Assembly (NCBI GenBank): GCA_023159155.1
Contig: JAJNNX010000021.1
Coordinates: 434,001 to 498,000 of the forward strand
Reading direction: 5' to 3'
Origin: Ustulina deusta
Lineage: Eukaryota > Ascomycota > Sordariomycetes > Xylariales > Xylariaceae
Length of the DNA stretch: 64,000 nt
Each line of letters starts with the position of its first letter. The first letter of the stretch is position 1. The notes beneath the pieces were generated by a model that did not search any database, had not been told where the DNA came from, and worked only from the letters and a program-made list of their open reading frames with translations. Below are positions 11,568 to 23,402 of the stretch, piece after piece. The position numbers and the translations under genes are program-made.

Positions 11568-13250
11568 TCAGGCTTTGTTCTGTACATGTTTGCTCACGGC
11601 CCGGATCTTGTGACCGTATTTGTACAGGATGAACGGTACGGGCGCCATCACGGTGGCCAAGGCAGCAACGGTGGTGAGGACATAGTGCGGCCCGAGATTC
11701 TCGTACCAAGGCACCGAGGCCGGGATCAAAGCGCCTGAAATTATGTAGCGGCTGAAAGTCATGAAACCCAGGGCCGAGCCAGCTAAGTTCAAGTACACAA
11801 ACACGATGTACATGTACGTTGTCGTGAAGATGGCCACGAGGGAATAGCCGAAGACGAAAGAGCCGATGATGGGCGCCCAGATGCTGACGTCGGGGAAGCA
11901 CGACCAGGCCATCCACCACAGAGAGGCGGGCATCAATACGGAAGCACCGAGCATGGAATAGTACAGGCAAACCTCAGCTTGCAGCGCTTTACCCTCCCGC
12001 TCGGCCTTCGCGGCCGCCTTCTTGACCCAGCCATAAACGACGGGGATCAGAGCGATAGCAACGCCGTCGCCTGCCAAAATGGCGGCCCAGATGATGAATG
12101 TGAGCGAGTCCGAGATGCCGTATACGCGGCTGAAGATATATGGATAGCCCTCCAGGAACGTGAAGAGAACAATGTAAAGAATGATTAGATAGAAGGAGAA
12201 TATCAGGATAATGGCCTCGGTGTAGACCATCAGGAAGGGGCGGTAGACGTTCTCTAGCAGGCGGCGGCCGAGCGAGCTGGCCGACGCGGCTCCCTCGACC
12301 TTGTAACGATTATCGCCCGTCAGGGAGCGGAAGCGCTCAGCCTTGCGCTCCAGGAGCAAGGGGGCGTACGTCTCGGGCTGGAACAGCAACGCGACCACCA
12401 AGACGGCACCAGCGATGATGAGAGAGATCCAGTCAGCCCAGCGGTAGCCAATGTTAGGGAGGTAGGCGCCAATGATGGGACCAAGCACCGGGCCAGCGTA
12501 TGAGGTCATGGTGAGGAACGGCAGACTAAAAGTAACCTCGAGCGGGCTCCAGAGATCGCCCACGGTACCGCCTCCAACCGTCAGGGGTGCCGCGCCGAAG
12601 AAGCCAACCAGAAAACGGAAAATAACGGCAGCTGGGAAATTGGGTGCCAACGCCTTGCCCACAATGAAGAGCATCATGAGGACCAGGGTAGTGAAGTACA
12701 CCAAGTTTCGCCCAAACGTCTCGGAGAAGGGGCCGGCGAAGATGGAGCCTACGCCCACACCGATCAGATAGAGGCCTGGTTCAAGCTCGTGTTAGTCGAT
12801 ACATGTATATTATCCCTGTAAATGCCACACGCCTGGAAGCGTCCAGGGTGGAACTGGTGATAGCTTACCCGTCGTAAGAGAGCCCTTGACAGCACCAACA
12901 TCATAATGCTCGTTGAACTGCTTGGCAACCGGCGCGTCGATGGTTCCCGGGATCGTGACGGCTATGGCGATGAGACTCACGGTGGCTGTGGCTTGCCATT
13001 TCTTGAAACGACTCCAGTTGAGGGGATTGAGAGGGTCGCCGTCCTTCCATCCCACGTAAAACGAGACGGCTCCATCTCCCTCTTCGGGTCGTGAGAGCGT
13101 GACACCCGGGGGCAAGTTGTTCTTGTCTCTCTCCTCGCCAGAGCTGGGCGTAGAGGTGCCGGGTTTTTCAGCTTCGGGCTGAGCCTGGCGCTGGCCAAGA
13201 TCCTCCTTCACCGACTCGTGCAACTCGTGATACTGCCGGAACATAGACAT
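11568..13250 (-). CDS. MFS drug/polyamine-type exporter (DHA1 family)
   Basis: Two exons, 13250-12869 and 12775-11568, joined across a 93-nt intron (donor GTAAGC, branch GACTAAC, acceptor CCAG) to 529 aa. A hydrophilic N-terminal tail of about 90 residues ends with NPLNWSRFKKW, the usual entry to TM1 in fungal DHA1 transporters. Motif A-like GPFSETFGRN follows the intron, and PETYAPLLL precedes the central loop. About twelve hydrophobic segments are visible. It sits beside the PKS and acyltransferase on the same strand, so export of the cluster product or self-protection is the likely role. The substrate is unknown. Start was chosen at MSMFRQ; an upstream in-frame Met lies at 13289. Confidence 0.88.
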
Positions 13251-14896
13251 GGTTACCTGCACTGGTGATGGTGTCTGCCAGTATGGCACTGTCCAAGGTG
13301 TTGTCTTTAGAATTGTGTCGAGAATAGGCAGAAAAACAAACTCTATGTTTAGACGGCTTTTAAGAGAACATATAAAAGTCTCTAAGTCAAAAGCAACCAG
13401 CTATACATCGGAGCGATTATTCAACCGGCATTTCTAAGCTGTACGAAAGAGGAAACTATTCAACCGTAATTTCTATACCCTGTCTAGCGTACCCTTGATG
13501 CACCGGTACTGCAGCCGAAAAGGTGTTCAAATGGATGGCGAATAAGTGAGTTACCAATGTAAAGTTGTGTTGTATGGCGTGCGGAATACAGTACCGGTAT
13601 ACGATCAGCCACTAACCCTAGTTTCACATAATGGGTGGGTTCTGCACGTTTGATATTGACGCGTCTGACGCAACCTGAGGCATGAATGCCGGAGTTACGG
13701 AGTGCGTCCAAGCTGTTCGTATACGCCATTCCGACATTAGAATAGCTGGTCTGCAGCACACATGCACTGATGCACAAGGTTTGGCTAGTTATCACACTAC
13801 ATATACGGCAAAACCAGAACCGTGTCAGACGAGGGCTAATTTCGTTAGTGCGAAGTAAAGACTTACTTTGCTTCTTTTGATGTAAACTTGGCGTGGGGGG
13901 AGGGGGTGGGTATTTATCTGCTCGTTGCCTCCCTTACAACCAAGAGGAAATTTCCTACGGCCCAAGAATCGCATTCATTACCTTCTATTTATACTCTATA
14001 GTTCACAACCGACCTGGTAATTAAGGCAGGATCAAGGAAAGTCTTCGACGATCCTGAGGAATACACGGATATGATGACCAGGTATCTGCACCACAAAGAT
14101 ATGCTAGCATTCTTGTCCCCGGGACAGCTAATTACTCCTGTTCGAGCAATTGCTCGATTTGAACAGAATTACTACCATTTGATCAACCTTCTTTTGTTGG
14201 AAGCATATCCTGGTCCTTGGGATGAAAATATCTCCACCGAGAATTGCAATCATAGCAAATCACAGCGGGTTTGAATATGTAATACTCCTCTTCATGCATG
14301 GTCGGGCGGACGCCGACTCGTCGAATAACGGCAGATACTTTAGGGCTGATAGTGCGGCGACGAGTCTTTGTTAAATAAGGTAAGGTGGCTCTTCTCAGTT
14401 GGAACCTCTCTATCTTCGTGGCGCCGAGCTGATACTTGCGCGTCTATATTTGTATTGTGTAGTAATGGTAAATAACACTGTTGCAGCATGCAGATAGCGC
14501 TATTATTTAGTTTGATGCAGTGTTTCCTGCTTATTCAGACGCCACTTACGTACATTAAAGGTAGTAATTAATGAGTTATAGAGGCCGTAGGCAACATTAT
14601 AAGTGGTGTTGATACTGTTGGTAGGTGGCCTTTTGCGATCCTTAACTGCACGTCGTCTATGCGTCGCATTATATCGAATAAGGAAAAGTTTACAAAATCT
14701 AGTGCCGTATAAACCCATGCGGCCTGATAAGCGTCGGTAAGCGAACTAGTCGTTGAGATTTCTTAGCAGGAAGGTGGTTCGAGATGACTCTTTTCGGGCA
14801 GCGGCATGTATAAAGGGCATTGTTTATTTTCTTTCCGACCAGTAGGTGTCTTTGTAATATGGACATATCAGTGCGGTAGATGCTGATAAATGAGGT
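13251..14896. other. Intergenic between MFS and Myb genes
   Basis: Divergent promoter region between the minus-strand transporter and the plus-strand Myb-like gene. A G-rich stretch lies near 13894-13910. The small ORFs here show no recognisable features. Confidence 0.4.
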
Positions 14897-15883
14897 ATGA
14901 TCTACGAAGCTTCCTTGGCTTCAATGTATCAGAAGTCGGGTTACAACACTGGCACGTGGTCGGCAGAGGAGGATGCCCGCTTGAGGAATGCCGTGTCTCA
15001 ACACGGCACCCGATGGGTAATCGTGGCCGGCGATGTCGCAACTCGGAATGGCGACCAGTGTGCAAAACGATGGAACGAAAATTTGAACCCCAACCTCGAT
15101 CATAGTCCATGGTCGCCCGCCGAGGTGAGTAGCCGCATCTCGCTTGTCCACATGTTGGCATAGAGCACTGTGGAGGCCTGCAACCCTTCTGTGAAGGCTT
15201 GGTCCTAACTGATCTTGCCTCTGGTATAGGACAAATTACTTCTACATCTAGTAAGCGTTTATGGGCGCAACTGGAAGCTGTTCACGAGTAACTATCTCGA
15301 ATCACGCGCCCCGTTGGCCCTGAAGAACCGGCACTCGCTTCTCATGCGCCGCATAAGGCGTGAGAATCCATCCAAGAAAAATGCAAATACAAGTAAAAAT
15401 GCAGTAAGAAGCGGCCACTCCATTCCTACCATTCCTACAATATCGAATCTGCCTGAAGACTGGATCATGCCGCCCGATAACGAGGCTATCGAGCAACGAG
15501 ACGTAATGGAGTTCAGTCCTCATAGTCAAAACCCTTGTCAATGGGAGCCTTCTGAAGGGTCACAGAGGTTTCCCGCAACAGGCTTCCTCACTCCGAGCTT
15601 ACCGACATCCGCGACAAACCCGGGAAACGAGCCCCCCCTAGAACTTGACAGTCTATTCGACACAACTGGGGAGCAATTACGCCGGTCTCTAGAAGTCACC
15701 AGCGAGAAGATCCAGTCTCGAAGCACGGGACCTGGGCGGGATACACCTGCAGTCAAATACTCGGTCACGTGTTCGAGAAGAACACTTAAGACTCTCGTAT
15801 GTTCAATGGTGGATAGTGCCCTGTCAGAGACGGCACCTAGCGAAGACGACCAAATTACTCTATCTCTACGAATACACACTTAA
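14897..15883 (+). CDS. Myb-like (R2R3-type) DNA-binding protein
   Basis: Two exons, 14897-15124 and 15230-15883, joined over a 105-nt intron (GTGAGT donor, CCTAACT branch, ATAG acceptor) to 293 aa. Two Myb/SANT repeats are seen. The first begins GTWSAEEDARL and ends RWNENLNPNL. The second begins SPWSPAEDKLLL and ends LKNRHSLLMRR. The Trp spacing fits helix-turn-helix Myb repeats that bind DNA in the nucleus. A basic stretch rich in Arg, Lys and Asn follows, then a low-complexity Ser/Pro/Thr-rich tail with no other domain. Its place beside the PKS cluster makes it a candidate regulator, but this is inference. Confidence 0.8.
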
Positions 15884-17076
15884 TGGTCTATATTGATTTC
15901 CTAGATGTTTATACCTTTTTTTTTTTGGCCGTTGTTGATCATCTCAAAACGGAACACATGTTTGGAGAGATGTTCGGAGTTGGACCCAGATGCTCTACGA
16001 AGACAATGAGATATAATATCTGATCTGTATCCGTATATAAGATAGGCAATCAGACGTACAAATCCCCGAGTTTTCGAACACAGATCATCAATTGCGTGAG
16101 ACGCGGTACAGCATCAATTACTCATTGCGAGCTGATAACCATTCGGTGTTATTCTGCTGTTCATTCATAGTACTTGTAGATTGCGCACTGTGCAAGACGA
16201 AGCATGCCAACCGGAGACTGAAAAACTATTATCCTTGATACCATCTGTTAGCTGATATGTGGCGAAACAAGCAGCAGAATCCACGGAAACAAGGGGTGAA
16301 GGTGAAGGAGATCATCCTACTGGCACCTCGGAAACTCGTAGACGAGCTGAGTAGGCAGGCAATGCAGTCTAGAGGGTCTGGAGATCCTGCGATGGCTTCG
16401 GTTATTTCCCAGCTTCAAACCCTGGCCCCCCCGGCCATCGTGTGACGGTTGGTCAAGATAAACGAGGTATACGTCACGTACATATCGTATGCACTTGGCT
16501 AGAAAGTGGGCACTGCCAAGCCCCTCGTGCCAAGACATTTCGGTGTCCGGAACCAAACGCTCGCATCTTGGAAAGGGAGTGCGCATCTGGTTGTGCCCTT
16601 CGCGCAACTGAGCAGATAACATTATTTCAATTTATATGGCGTGATGATTCATGGAGACAGTCAAGGCGCCTAGGTTACATTGTTTGAATTGAGGCTGACT
16701 CCGGTTTGACTACTTCTCAACTCCGAAGTCAGCCCCACGTCTACGATCTGAACGGCATTACTCGCTTAATGAGGTCCTCAGTGGTCTGTATCAGCCACAT
16801 GGGTTAGGGTTAGTAGTAGTTGAACTTAGATACCATGAAACACGACTAGGTATTTTCAATCTGCGTGGGTGAGAAACCGACATATCGCTAATTCCATATC
16901 ATATGGTATAATAGATGAATATTTTCATCGTGCATTCTCCGCTGCAACTTATAGTTAGGCTTTGCGAGGGCTTGAGGCATCACTCTAATATCAGTTCTAG
17001 TACCGCCTGGATCCTCTTTCACATCCTCAACAACTGAACAATCTGATTGCTTTTTATATTTGTTTAAACAATCACA
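15884..17076. other. Intergenic
   Basis: Contains a T10 tract near 15918 and a short GGGTTAGGGTTAG motif at 16801-16813. A 62-codon ORF at 16257-16445 was noted but has no supporting features. Confidence 0.35.
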
Positions 17077-18395
17077 ATGGGTTCTCTCCCGGAATCACAG
17101 GTCTTCCTGATCTTTGGTGGGTACCCCGGATCAAACAGGGCTCCTCATAGCTGATGCCGAAACACAGGTGAAGGATGGATCGCAAGCTATATCAAGGAGT
17201 TGCTGCAGAAGTCTGCCAAGACCGTCAATACTTCCACTGCTCGGACAGAGAACAGAGAGCAAGTCCTCAGGTAAACATCTCAAAACCTCTCTATTATTTG
17301 ACCAACTATCGGGCATTACGCACAAGATCCTCAATTAGTGCCTAAACTACGCTGTCACAATACCGTGCACGTTTCTTATATTGAAAAAATAGGGATTTGA
17401 AGCTGTACAAACCAACTCGAGTTATCAATTGCACTGGAATCCGCGGATTCCCCAATGTCGACTGGTGCGAAGATCACAAGATCGAGACGATGCGATCGAA
17501 TGTCCTAGGCGTTATGAACCTAGTCGATTGCTGCTATGAGCTCGGCATTCACATTACGCAAGTCGGATCAGCTTGTATTTACGACCGTGACATGTCTATC
17601 AAGAACCACAAGGAGTTTACCGAGGACGATGACCCAAACTACTCTGCATCATGGTACTCACGATCTCGACTCCTCGGCGAGGAAGTAAGTAGAATTCCCA
17701 TCTTGCCACATCCTGTCACCACAGCAGGTTCAAACTCGGTGATTACTGGTGGAGTCCTGACGGTTACAGGCTATTACCCATTACCCTAACTTACTTCTGC
17801 TGCGCCTCCGGGTTCCCGTCGGCCCTGATTTCAACAAGAACAACTTGCTCACGAAGTTGATCAAGTATGATAAACTCCTCAGTGTACCTGCGGTAAGTTA
17901 GTTGCTCTCATATCATCTTTACAATGCCTTCGATTTGCAGCTTTCGGCACTCTGGGCTTATAGTTGGGTCGCTAACATTTGCAATGACAACAGTCGGGCA
18001 CCGTTCTGCCTAACCTGCTGCCTGGTCTGATTATCCTGTCCGAGAATGCGGAGACCGGCATCTACAATTTCGTAAGTGAACAATTTGATGTCATTTTCAG
18101 AGGAAATCCTCTGAAGAAGAAAAGAAATCTGACATGATGCTACGTATAGATCAGCCCTGAGCCGTTCACCAACAACGAGCTCATGGAGCTTGTGAAAAAG
18201 CACATCCGCCCCGATCTGACGTGGGAAAACTTCGAGCTTTCAGATCAGGAGAAGGTCCTTAAGGCACCGCGTTGCAATCCCATATTTGATACCACGAAAT
18301 TGGTGTCAAAGCTCGCAGAGTACGGTTATCACGTCAAGAACAGCCACGAGGCGTTGGAGGATCTCGTGCTCGAGATGAAGGCAAAGGGACTCTAA
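17077..18395 (+). CDS. NRS/ER-like nucleotide-sugar 3,5-epimerase/4-reductase (divergent)
   Basis: Six exons, 17077-17116, 17168-17270, 17393-17684, 17770-17892, 17994-18071, 18150-18395, join in frame to 293 aa. The protein resembles along its length the NRS/ER family, which turns UDP-4-keto-6-deoxyglucose into UDP-rhamnose. Matching stretches include KPTRVINCTGIRGFPNVDWC, a central YSRSR, RLRVPVGPDF and the C-terminal LTWENF and VLKAPRCN. Two key places are odd. The SDR catalytic YxxxK reads YSRSR, so Arg replaces Lys. The N-terminal dinucleotide loop is FGEGWIAS, one residue shorter than the usual GxTGWIGG and lacking its last Gly. No UDP-glucose 4,6-dehydratase is seen nearby. It may use another 4-keto sugar or be weakly active. 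Confidence 0.82.
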
Positions 18396-18988
18396 AGATG
18401 TTGTTACGCGAAAAGTCTCAGTGCACCAGTGAAATCAGAGCTGCTTGCCGCGCGGCACTGGCTATGGTAGCAATACCGTAAGTAGTCATCGATATTCTGA
18501 TAGATATATACCAATGTTTGATCGAACCCGATTTTTGAAACTACTAATCTACTCTCCTGTCTGCTTCCACATCTAATGGCTTAGCAATCTGGACTAGATG
18601 ATAGAGTGCAATACCCGGGGTTTACTGTAATGTTATTAGCTAATATTACTTCTGCGCCTCAATATCCTAGTTACCATGCCCTTATATCAACGCTCTTTAT
18701 TAAACGCGGCCGGATCTTCCTAGATAAATAATCGAAAAGAATAAGCCATATGAGAGTAGCAATTTCAATAATTTCGAAGCCAGCTTTAAATTCAACATTT
18801 GCTAATACACTTGATTGTATTTCCGGGCGCCTAATAACCTTCATATTGGATTGTTACCCCGGCTGCCTATGCCTTCGAAGGTCCCCTAGCACACAATTCT
18901 CACCCAAGTGGTGACCGGTGAGGTATCTATAAAATTCCATCAGGTCCGAGTCAGGCGGGCGCCTGATCGATGAGCCACCCCGTTGAGC
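18396..18988. other. Intergenic
   Basis: Convergent 3' flanks of the epimerase/reductase-like gene and the minus-strand tandem-finger gene. No ORF or repeat of note. Confidence 0.4.
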
Positions 18989-19766
18989 TCAGGAAATGGA
19001 ATTGGTGGGCAACGACAGAGTGAACGTCCAGTTCAGTTTGGGAATCCTAGTCTGGTCTGACAATACCGGAGAGGGAATCCTATGGCTTAGCTTGTTAGAG
19101 ACAATCTTGAAAATGGTTACGCGTGAGATAGGAACGAACAAAGATAGTGGACAGCCTTCAGAAGTTACTGGATCGGGGCACTTGTTGACGACTGGGGTGT
19201 CTTGAGAGTTAAAGGGTTCATTGTTGGTGCTACGCTCTTGATAGTTTGGATGAACTATAGCCATCTGATTCACATAGCTCTCGTCTGGCGTCAGTGAATC
19301 GGAATGCGACACCTGGAACATGCATGGGATATGCTTCTGCAGGCACCTCGAACATGCCGAGCCATCTCCAATGCATTTAGTCTTAGCTCGTCTGCAACTA
19401 TCGCAGGATACCAAAGACCTTGATCGCTTGATTCCCGCCTCGGTCACGGAATTAGAACTCTGGCCTTGACGCTGATTAAGTTCATTGCGCTTAGTTTGTG
19501 TGTTGCCGTATCCAGGACACACGGTATGTACACGCTCGCAATTCAAGCAACTTCGAGGAGATTCATCACATTTGATCTGATGAGATATCAGTTGCTGTGG
19601 TGACTAACTATCCTCTTCGTAGGCGACGTTATATAAGGGGGCAATTATCACCGCTCTTACGGATTTCTTACCTTTCGTGCGCGACATGTCAAACAGCCTA
19701 TCCGTTTCTGTCAATGAGGTGAATCCAAGGTCCATCCGTTGCTCTAAGAAAACTGGTACTCACCAT
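18989..19766 (-). CDS. Short regulator with two Zn2Cys6 binuclear clusters
   Basis: The proposed model is exons 19766-19764, 19707-19672 and 19576-18989, giving 208 aa. The first finger is split by a 95-nt intron: GCLTCRARK is joined to IKCDESPRSCLNC and then VHTVC. The second finger reads CDSCRRAKTKC followed by CSRC and IPC. Both have the CX2CX6C...CX2CX6C pattern of fungal Gal4-type DNA-binding domains. After the fingers there are only about 120 residues and no fungal-specific middle homology domain, which normally adds hundreds of residues. The first exon holding only the ATG is uncertain. It could be a truncated regulator, or the 3' end may lie beyond an unseen intron. Confidence 0.7.
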
Positions 19767-21303
19767 TCCGTGACCTGGAATTCTTTTTTTTCTTCTCTGT
19801 CGGTGCTGACTCATGATCAGCCTCCTGTGAGGTTGGGTACTGGCGCTTTCTCCCAGCGAAGGATCCTAACCATGGCTCGTCCATTATTATCTTCGTAAAT
19901 GCAAAGAAGGCAGATCACTAGATAAGAAACGGCAGATGCGATAATAAGCACCTTCCTACTAGTTTGTATCGGCTCTATACTGTGGAATTCATAGCTCATG
20001 CAGTCAGCCATCACATGCAGTAGTCACTCTGACTCCTGTCTGACTCCTGTCCGACTCCTGTCCGACTCCTGTCCGACTCCTGTCCGACTCCTGTCCGACT
20101 CCTGTCCGACTCCTGTCCGACTCCTGTCCGACTCCTGTCCGACTCCTGTCCGACTCCTGTCCGACTCCTGTCCGACTCCTGTCCAGCCGCCCTACCTGGG
20201 GCGCTGACTCCTAACTCCGGCTCATGTTCCTATTCCCTGGTTCTCTACTCCGCTCCGCAGCCCCCACTGATTCGAATTTTAAATTCTGACTGCATCTATT
20301 TGGAACTGCCGAGAGACCTAGGCCGTTCGAATGCCAGCCTCACCAACATAGCCTCATTGTAGCGATCTGCTAGGTTGCCAAACTGCGAATCGCGATTCAT
20401 ATTGTAGCTCTACCGACTTCTAACCCAAATTGCACCGGCTGAGGTCACAGCCTGGAAGGTGGCGTCTCCACCCGGGCCGAAAGCCATGGGTTGCTCAAGG
20501 GGGAGGGCGTTGATAGAAGGCGATCTATCAATGTCTCTGCCTAGCTAGGTTAGCATTCCCCAATGCCCTTCGAGAGCTTACTGATAGATCAGCCTCAGCG
20601 AAATAGACGAATACTCCTATCCCAGCTGCATGCATAGAGCCGCGTCATTAGTTCTGGCATTTGACTTTTGCTCTATTTGGCGAAGTATGTTCACTCGCCT
20701 CTTTGACTCCATTTTTCAAATGTTCTGAGACCAAGCTGAGTACGCCCAACCCTGGGACTTTTCCTCAGGTTAAGGTCATGGCGTTGTAGTAATCATCGTA
20801 TCACTCTCTCTAACTCACTCTTGACGCTGTGACTCTCCACGAAACGTTTCATGGCTTATCGCACACGCTGGCTTTTTGCTTGTGATTCTCAAACCTGCTT
20901 GAGTGTGACATTGTGCTAAGCCCAACGGCACGGAGTTCGCGCCGTCACACTTCCAAATCCCACGACATGAACAGCGGATCTCGCTTTCCGTCTTCTCACT
21001 CGATACTGATGATCTACATCTGCAGTAAGGATTTCGATAGTATCATAGCGGGTGAACCTCGAATTGGCGAGTCGATTCCAGGTAACAGGCACATCACTAC
21101 CCCGCCGCCGTACTCAGCTTGTATGTGGAGGGGCAACATGCCGGTAGCATGTAAACGATCGTATGAGATGTGTCAAAAGTTGTTGAGTGAAAATCTATAA
21201 TATGGTCCATAGCTTTGCTGCATCTGCTTTCAAGTGCACCTGACAGGCAAGCAGCTATCACCAACTTCGACAGACAACAACAAACACCTTCTCATCAACA
21301 AAC
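19767..21303. other. Intergenic with minisatellite
   Basis: Separates the tandem-finger gene from the UXS gene; the two are divergent and share this upstream space. It includes the 11-bp tandem array listed separately. No convincing gene was found. Confidence 0.4.
20031..20184. repeat. 11-bp minisatellite, 14 copies
   Basis: Perfect head-to-tail array of GACTCCTGTCC, 14 units in 154 bp. The first unit ends in T instead of C; the rest are identical. The unit length is not a multiple of three, so it is read in all frames and is probably noncoding. Confidence 0.97.
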
Positions 21304-22453
21304 ATGCCGACTATTCTTGTCACCGGCGTAAGTTCAAGACTACTACTCCAAGACCAGAAAGCTGGACATTGGCTAACGTCCAGAGCTATCAGGGTGCCGG
21401 CTTCTTGGGCTCCAATCTTGTGAGCCTTCTACTCGCCAACCCTGAGAACCATGTCATTGCCATGGACTCCTTGTGGACTGGCTCCATGGAATCCATCAAG
21501 AACGTCAAGGACAACCCCAGATTCCAGTTCCTCCGGTATTCACCCTCTCTTGCCGTGTGTCCAAGACATGAAGAACTGATGTTTTCCAAGCCACGACGTG
21601 ACTCAGCCCTTCCCAGAGGACATCAAGTCTCTCGATAGAGTTTACCACTTGGCTTGCCCCGCTAGCCCGAAGCGTTTCCCTGAGGCTCCTTTGGGTATCC
21701 TCAACACCTGCTTCTTGGGAACCACAAACGTCCTTGAGCTGGGAAAGAGGACCGGTGCTCGCGTTCTCCTTGCCAGCACATCTGGTATGTCGTTCTGTTC
21801 TTTCTTCCGGTACTCGTATAGGGTAAGGGTTACTGATACAGTCGAACCTGGAAACAGAGATCTACGGAGACCCTCTTGTCTGCCCGCAGCCTGAGTCTTA
21901 CCACGGCAACACTAACCCCTTCGGTCCTCGATCCTGTTACGACGAGGGCAAGCGCGTGGCCGAAGCTCTCGCGTACGCCTACCGCCTGCAATCCAAAGTC
22001 GACATCCGCATCGCACGCATCTTCAACGCGTACGGCCCGGGTCTCCGACCCGACGACGGCCGCGTCGTTCCCAACTTCGTGACAGCTGCGCTCAAGGGTG
22101 AGAGCATCAATATCACCGGCGACGGCAAGGCGAGCCGATGCTTCCAGTTTGGAATCGACTGTTGCGAGGGACTCATGGCTCTGATGGAGAGCAGCTATTT
22201 GAAGCCCGTGAATATTGGTCGCGATGCCGAGACCACCGTCGGTGAGCTCGCCGCGTTAGTCGCCGAAATCGTTGCCAAGAAGACGGGTAAGCCCCCGGTG
22301 GGCGTCACCTTGGGCCAGAAGCCCGAGGATGACCCATTCCGAAGAGTCCCAGACACTACTATTGCCAACAAGGAGCTTGGTTGGAGTGCCAAGGTCGATC
22401 TCACCCAGGGGTTGGAGACCACCATTGACTGGTTCATTGCCGCTGCGGCCTAA
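21304..22453 (+). CDS. UDP-glucuronate decarboxylase (UDP-xylose synthase), short soluble form
   Basis: Four exons, 21304-21327, 21393-21535, 21591-21784, 21858-22453, join to 318 aa. The enzyme is an extended SDR that oxidises UDP-glucuronate at C4, decarboxylates it and reduces the UDP-4-ketopentose to UDP-xylose. Seen: the glycine-rich loop VTGGAGFLGSN, then RHDVTQPF, YHLACPASP, LLASTSEIYGDP, and catalytic SCYDEGKR, RIARIFNAYGPG and DGRVVPNF. The protein starts directly at the Rossmann fold, without the N-terminal membrane anchor common in eukaryotic UXS. The motif usually RSFxYVxDL reads RCFQFGIDCC here. The UGD gene that makes its substrate is 2.5 kb downstream on the same strand. Confidence 0.92.
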
Positions 22454-23402
22454 GTGTGTAGCTAGGGTAGAGAGCGATCGAAGCAGACAAGGATGTGGTC
22501 AGCAACTTATGATTGGAGGGACACATACAACGTATTTTGTGCAGATAGATTTCGAATAGAGCCTTGAATATGCCAATTGTCGTATTGTTTGACATAGCCA
22601 ACTCTTAAACCGACGTAATTGAGCGACCCAGTATAGCCGAGGTATGGAGGTGGCAGTGGGGAAATAACGGGGCTCATGGCATAGTTTGATGGCCTGTCAA
22701 TCCCAAAGTTGAACACATGGTTGAAGCCGAGACATAGAAGCCATGAGGATTTAATTTCTGCTGTTAGTATTACACCAATAAATACTGTAACCCACTCAAT
22801 CTTTGCCAGGAAGGTCTATCACCTCAAAGACAGCTGGTCCCTACAACTGAAGGTCTGGACTTTTAAGCCACAGCGACTTTCTTTTTAGTGTTTAACAAAG
22901 GGTCCACATTGGCTACATCGGCGCGAATAAGGTTGGAAACGGCTAGCCCAGGATATACCGGATAGCCTGAGAAGGAATAGCAGACTAGCGGTGAAAACGT
23001 GATCTCCATAGTTATATGCTAAACAAAGGCTTGAGAAGAAGCAACTAAGAACCAAGAAAGAGAAAGAATGTTGGAGGACGAGGGGCGTGCAATATATATT
23101 CTATTTCTAGGCGAGATCCGTAGCGATGCTCACAAGAAGTTGACTCTATATGCGGGCAAAGGCGAACCAATTTGTGTGGCATATAGTAAAAATTCGGTGA
23201 CCCTTTCACCAGAGTTATGGCCAACCATGATTTTGGCACAATGAGGTTTAGGGAAGAAGTGAGCAGAGTCAAGACGCGTAAAAGGGCGATTTGGGGAATT
23301 GATTGGATGCAATTCAGCCTAACGTATGCAAGGTGAAGAGTGGCATAAACCAAGGTCATATTTCTCAAGCGAGACCCTGTGATCTGCACTGTGGTGGCTT
23401 TC
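22454..23402. other. Intergenic
   Basis: Convergent 3' flanks of UXS (plus) and the DUF3605 gene (minus). ORFs here are short and unremarkable. Confidence 0.4.

Noticed and set aside
16801..16813. GGGTTAGGGTTAG, telomere-like motif
   Set aside because: Only two units, within single-copy DNA; too short to claim an interstitial telomere.
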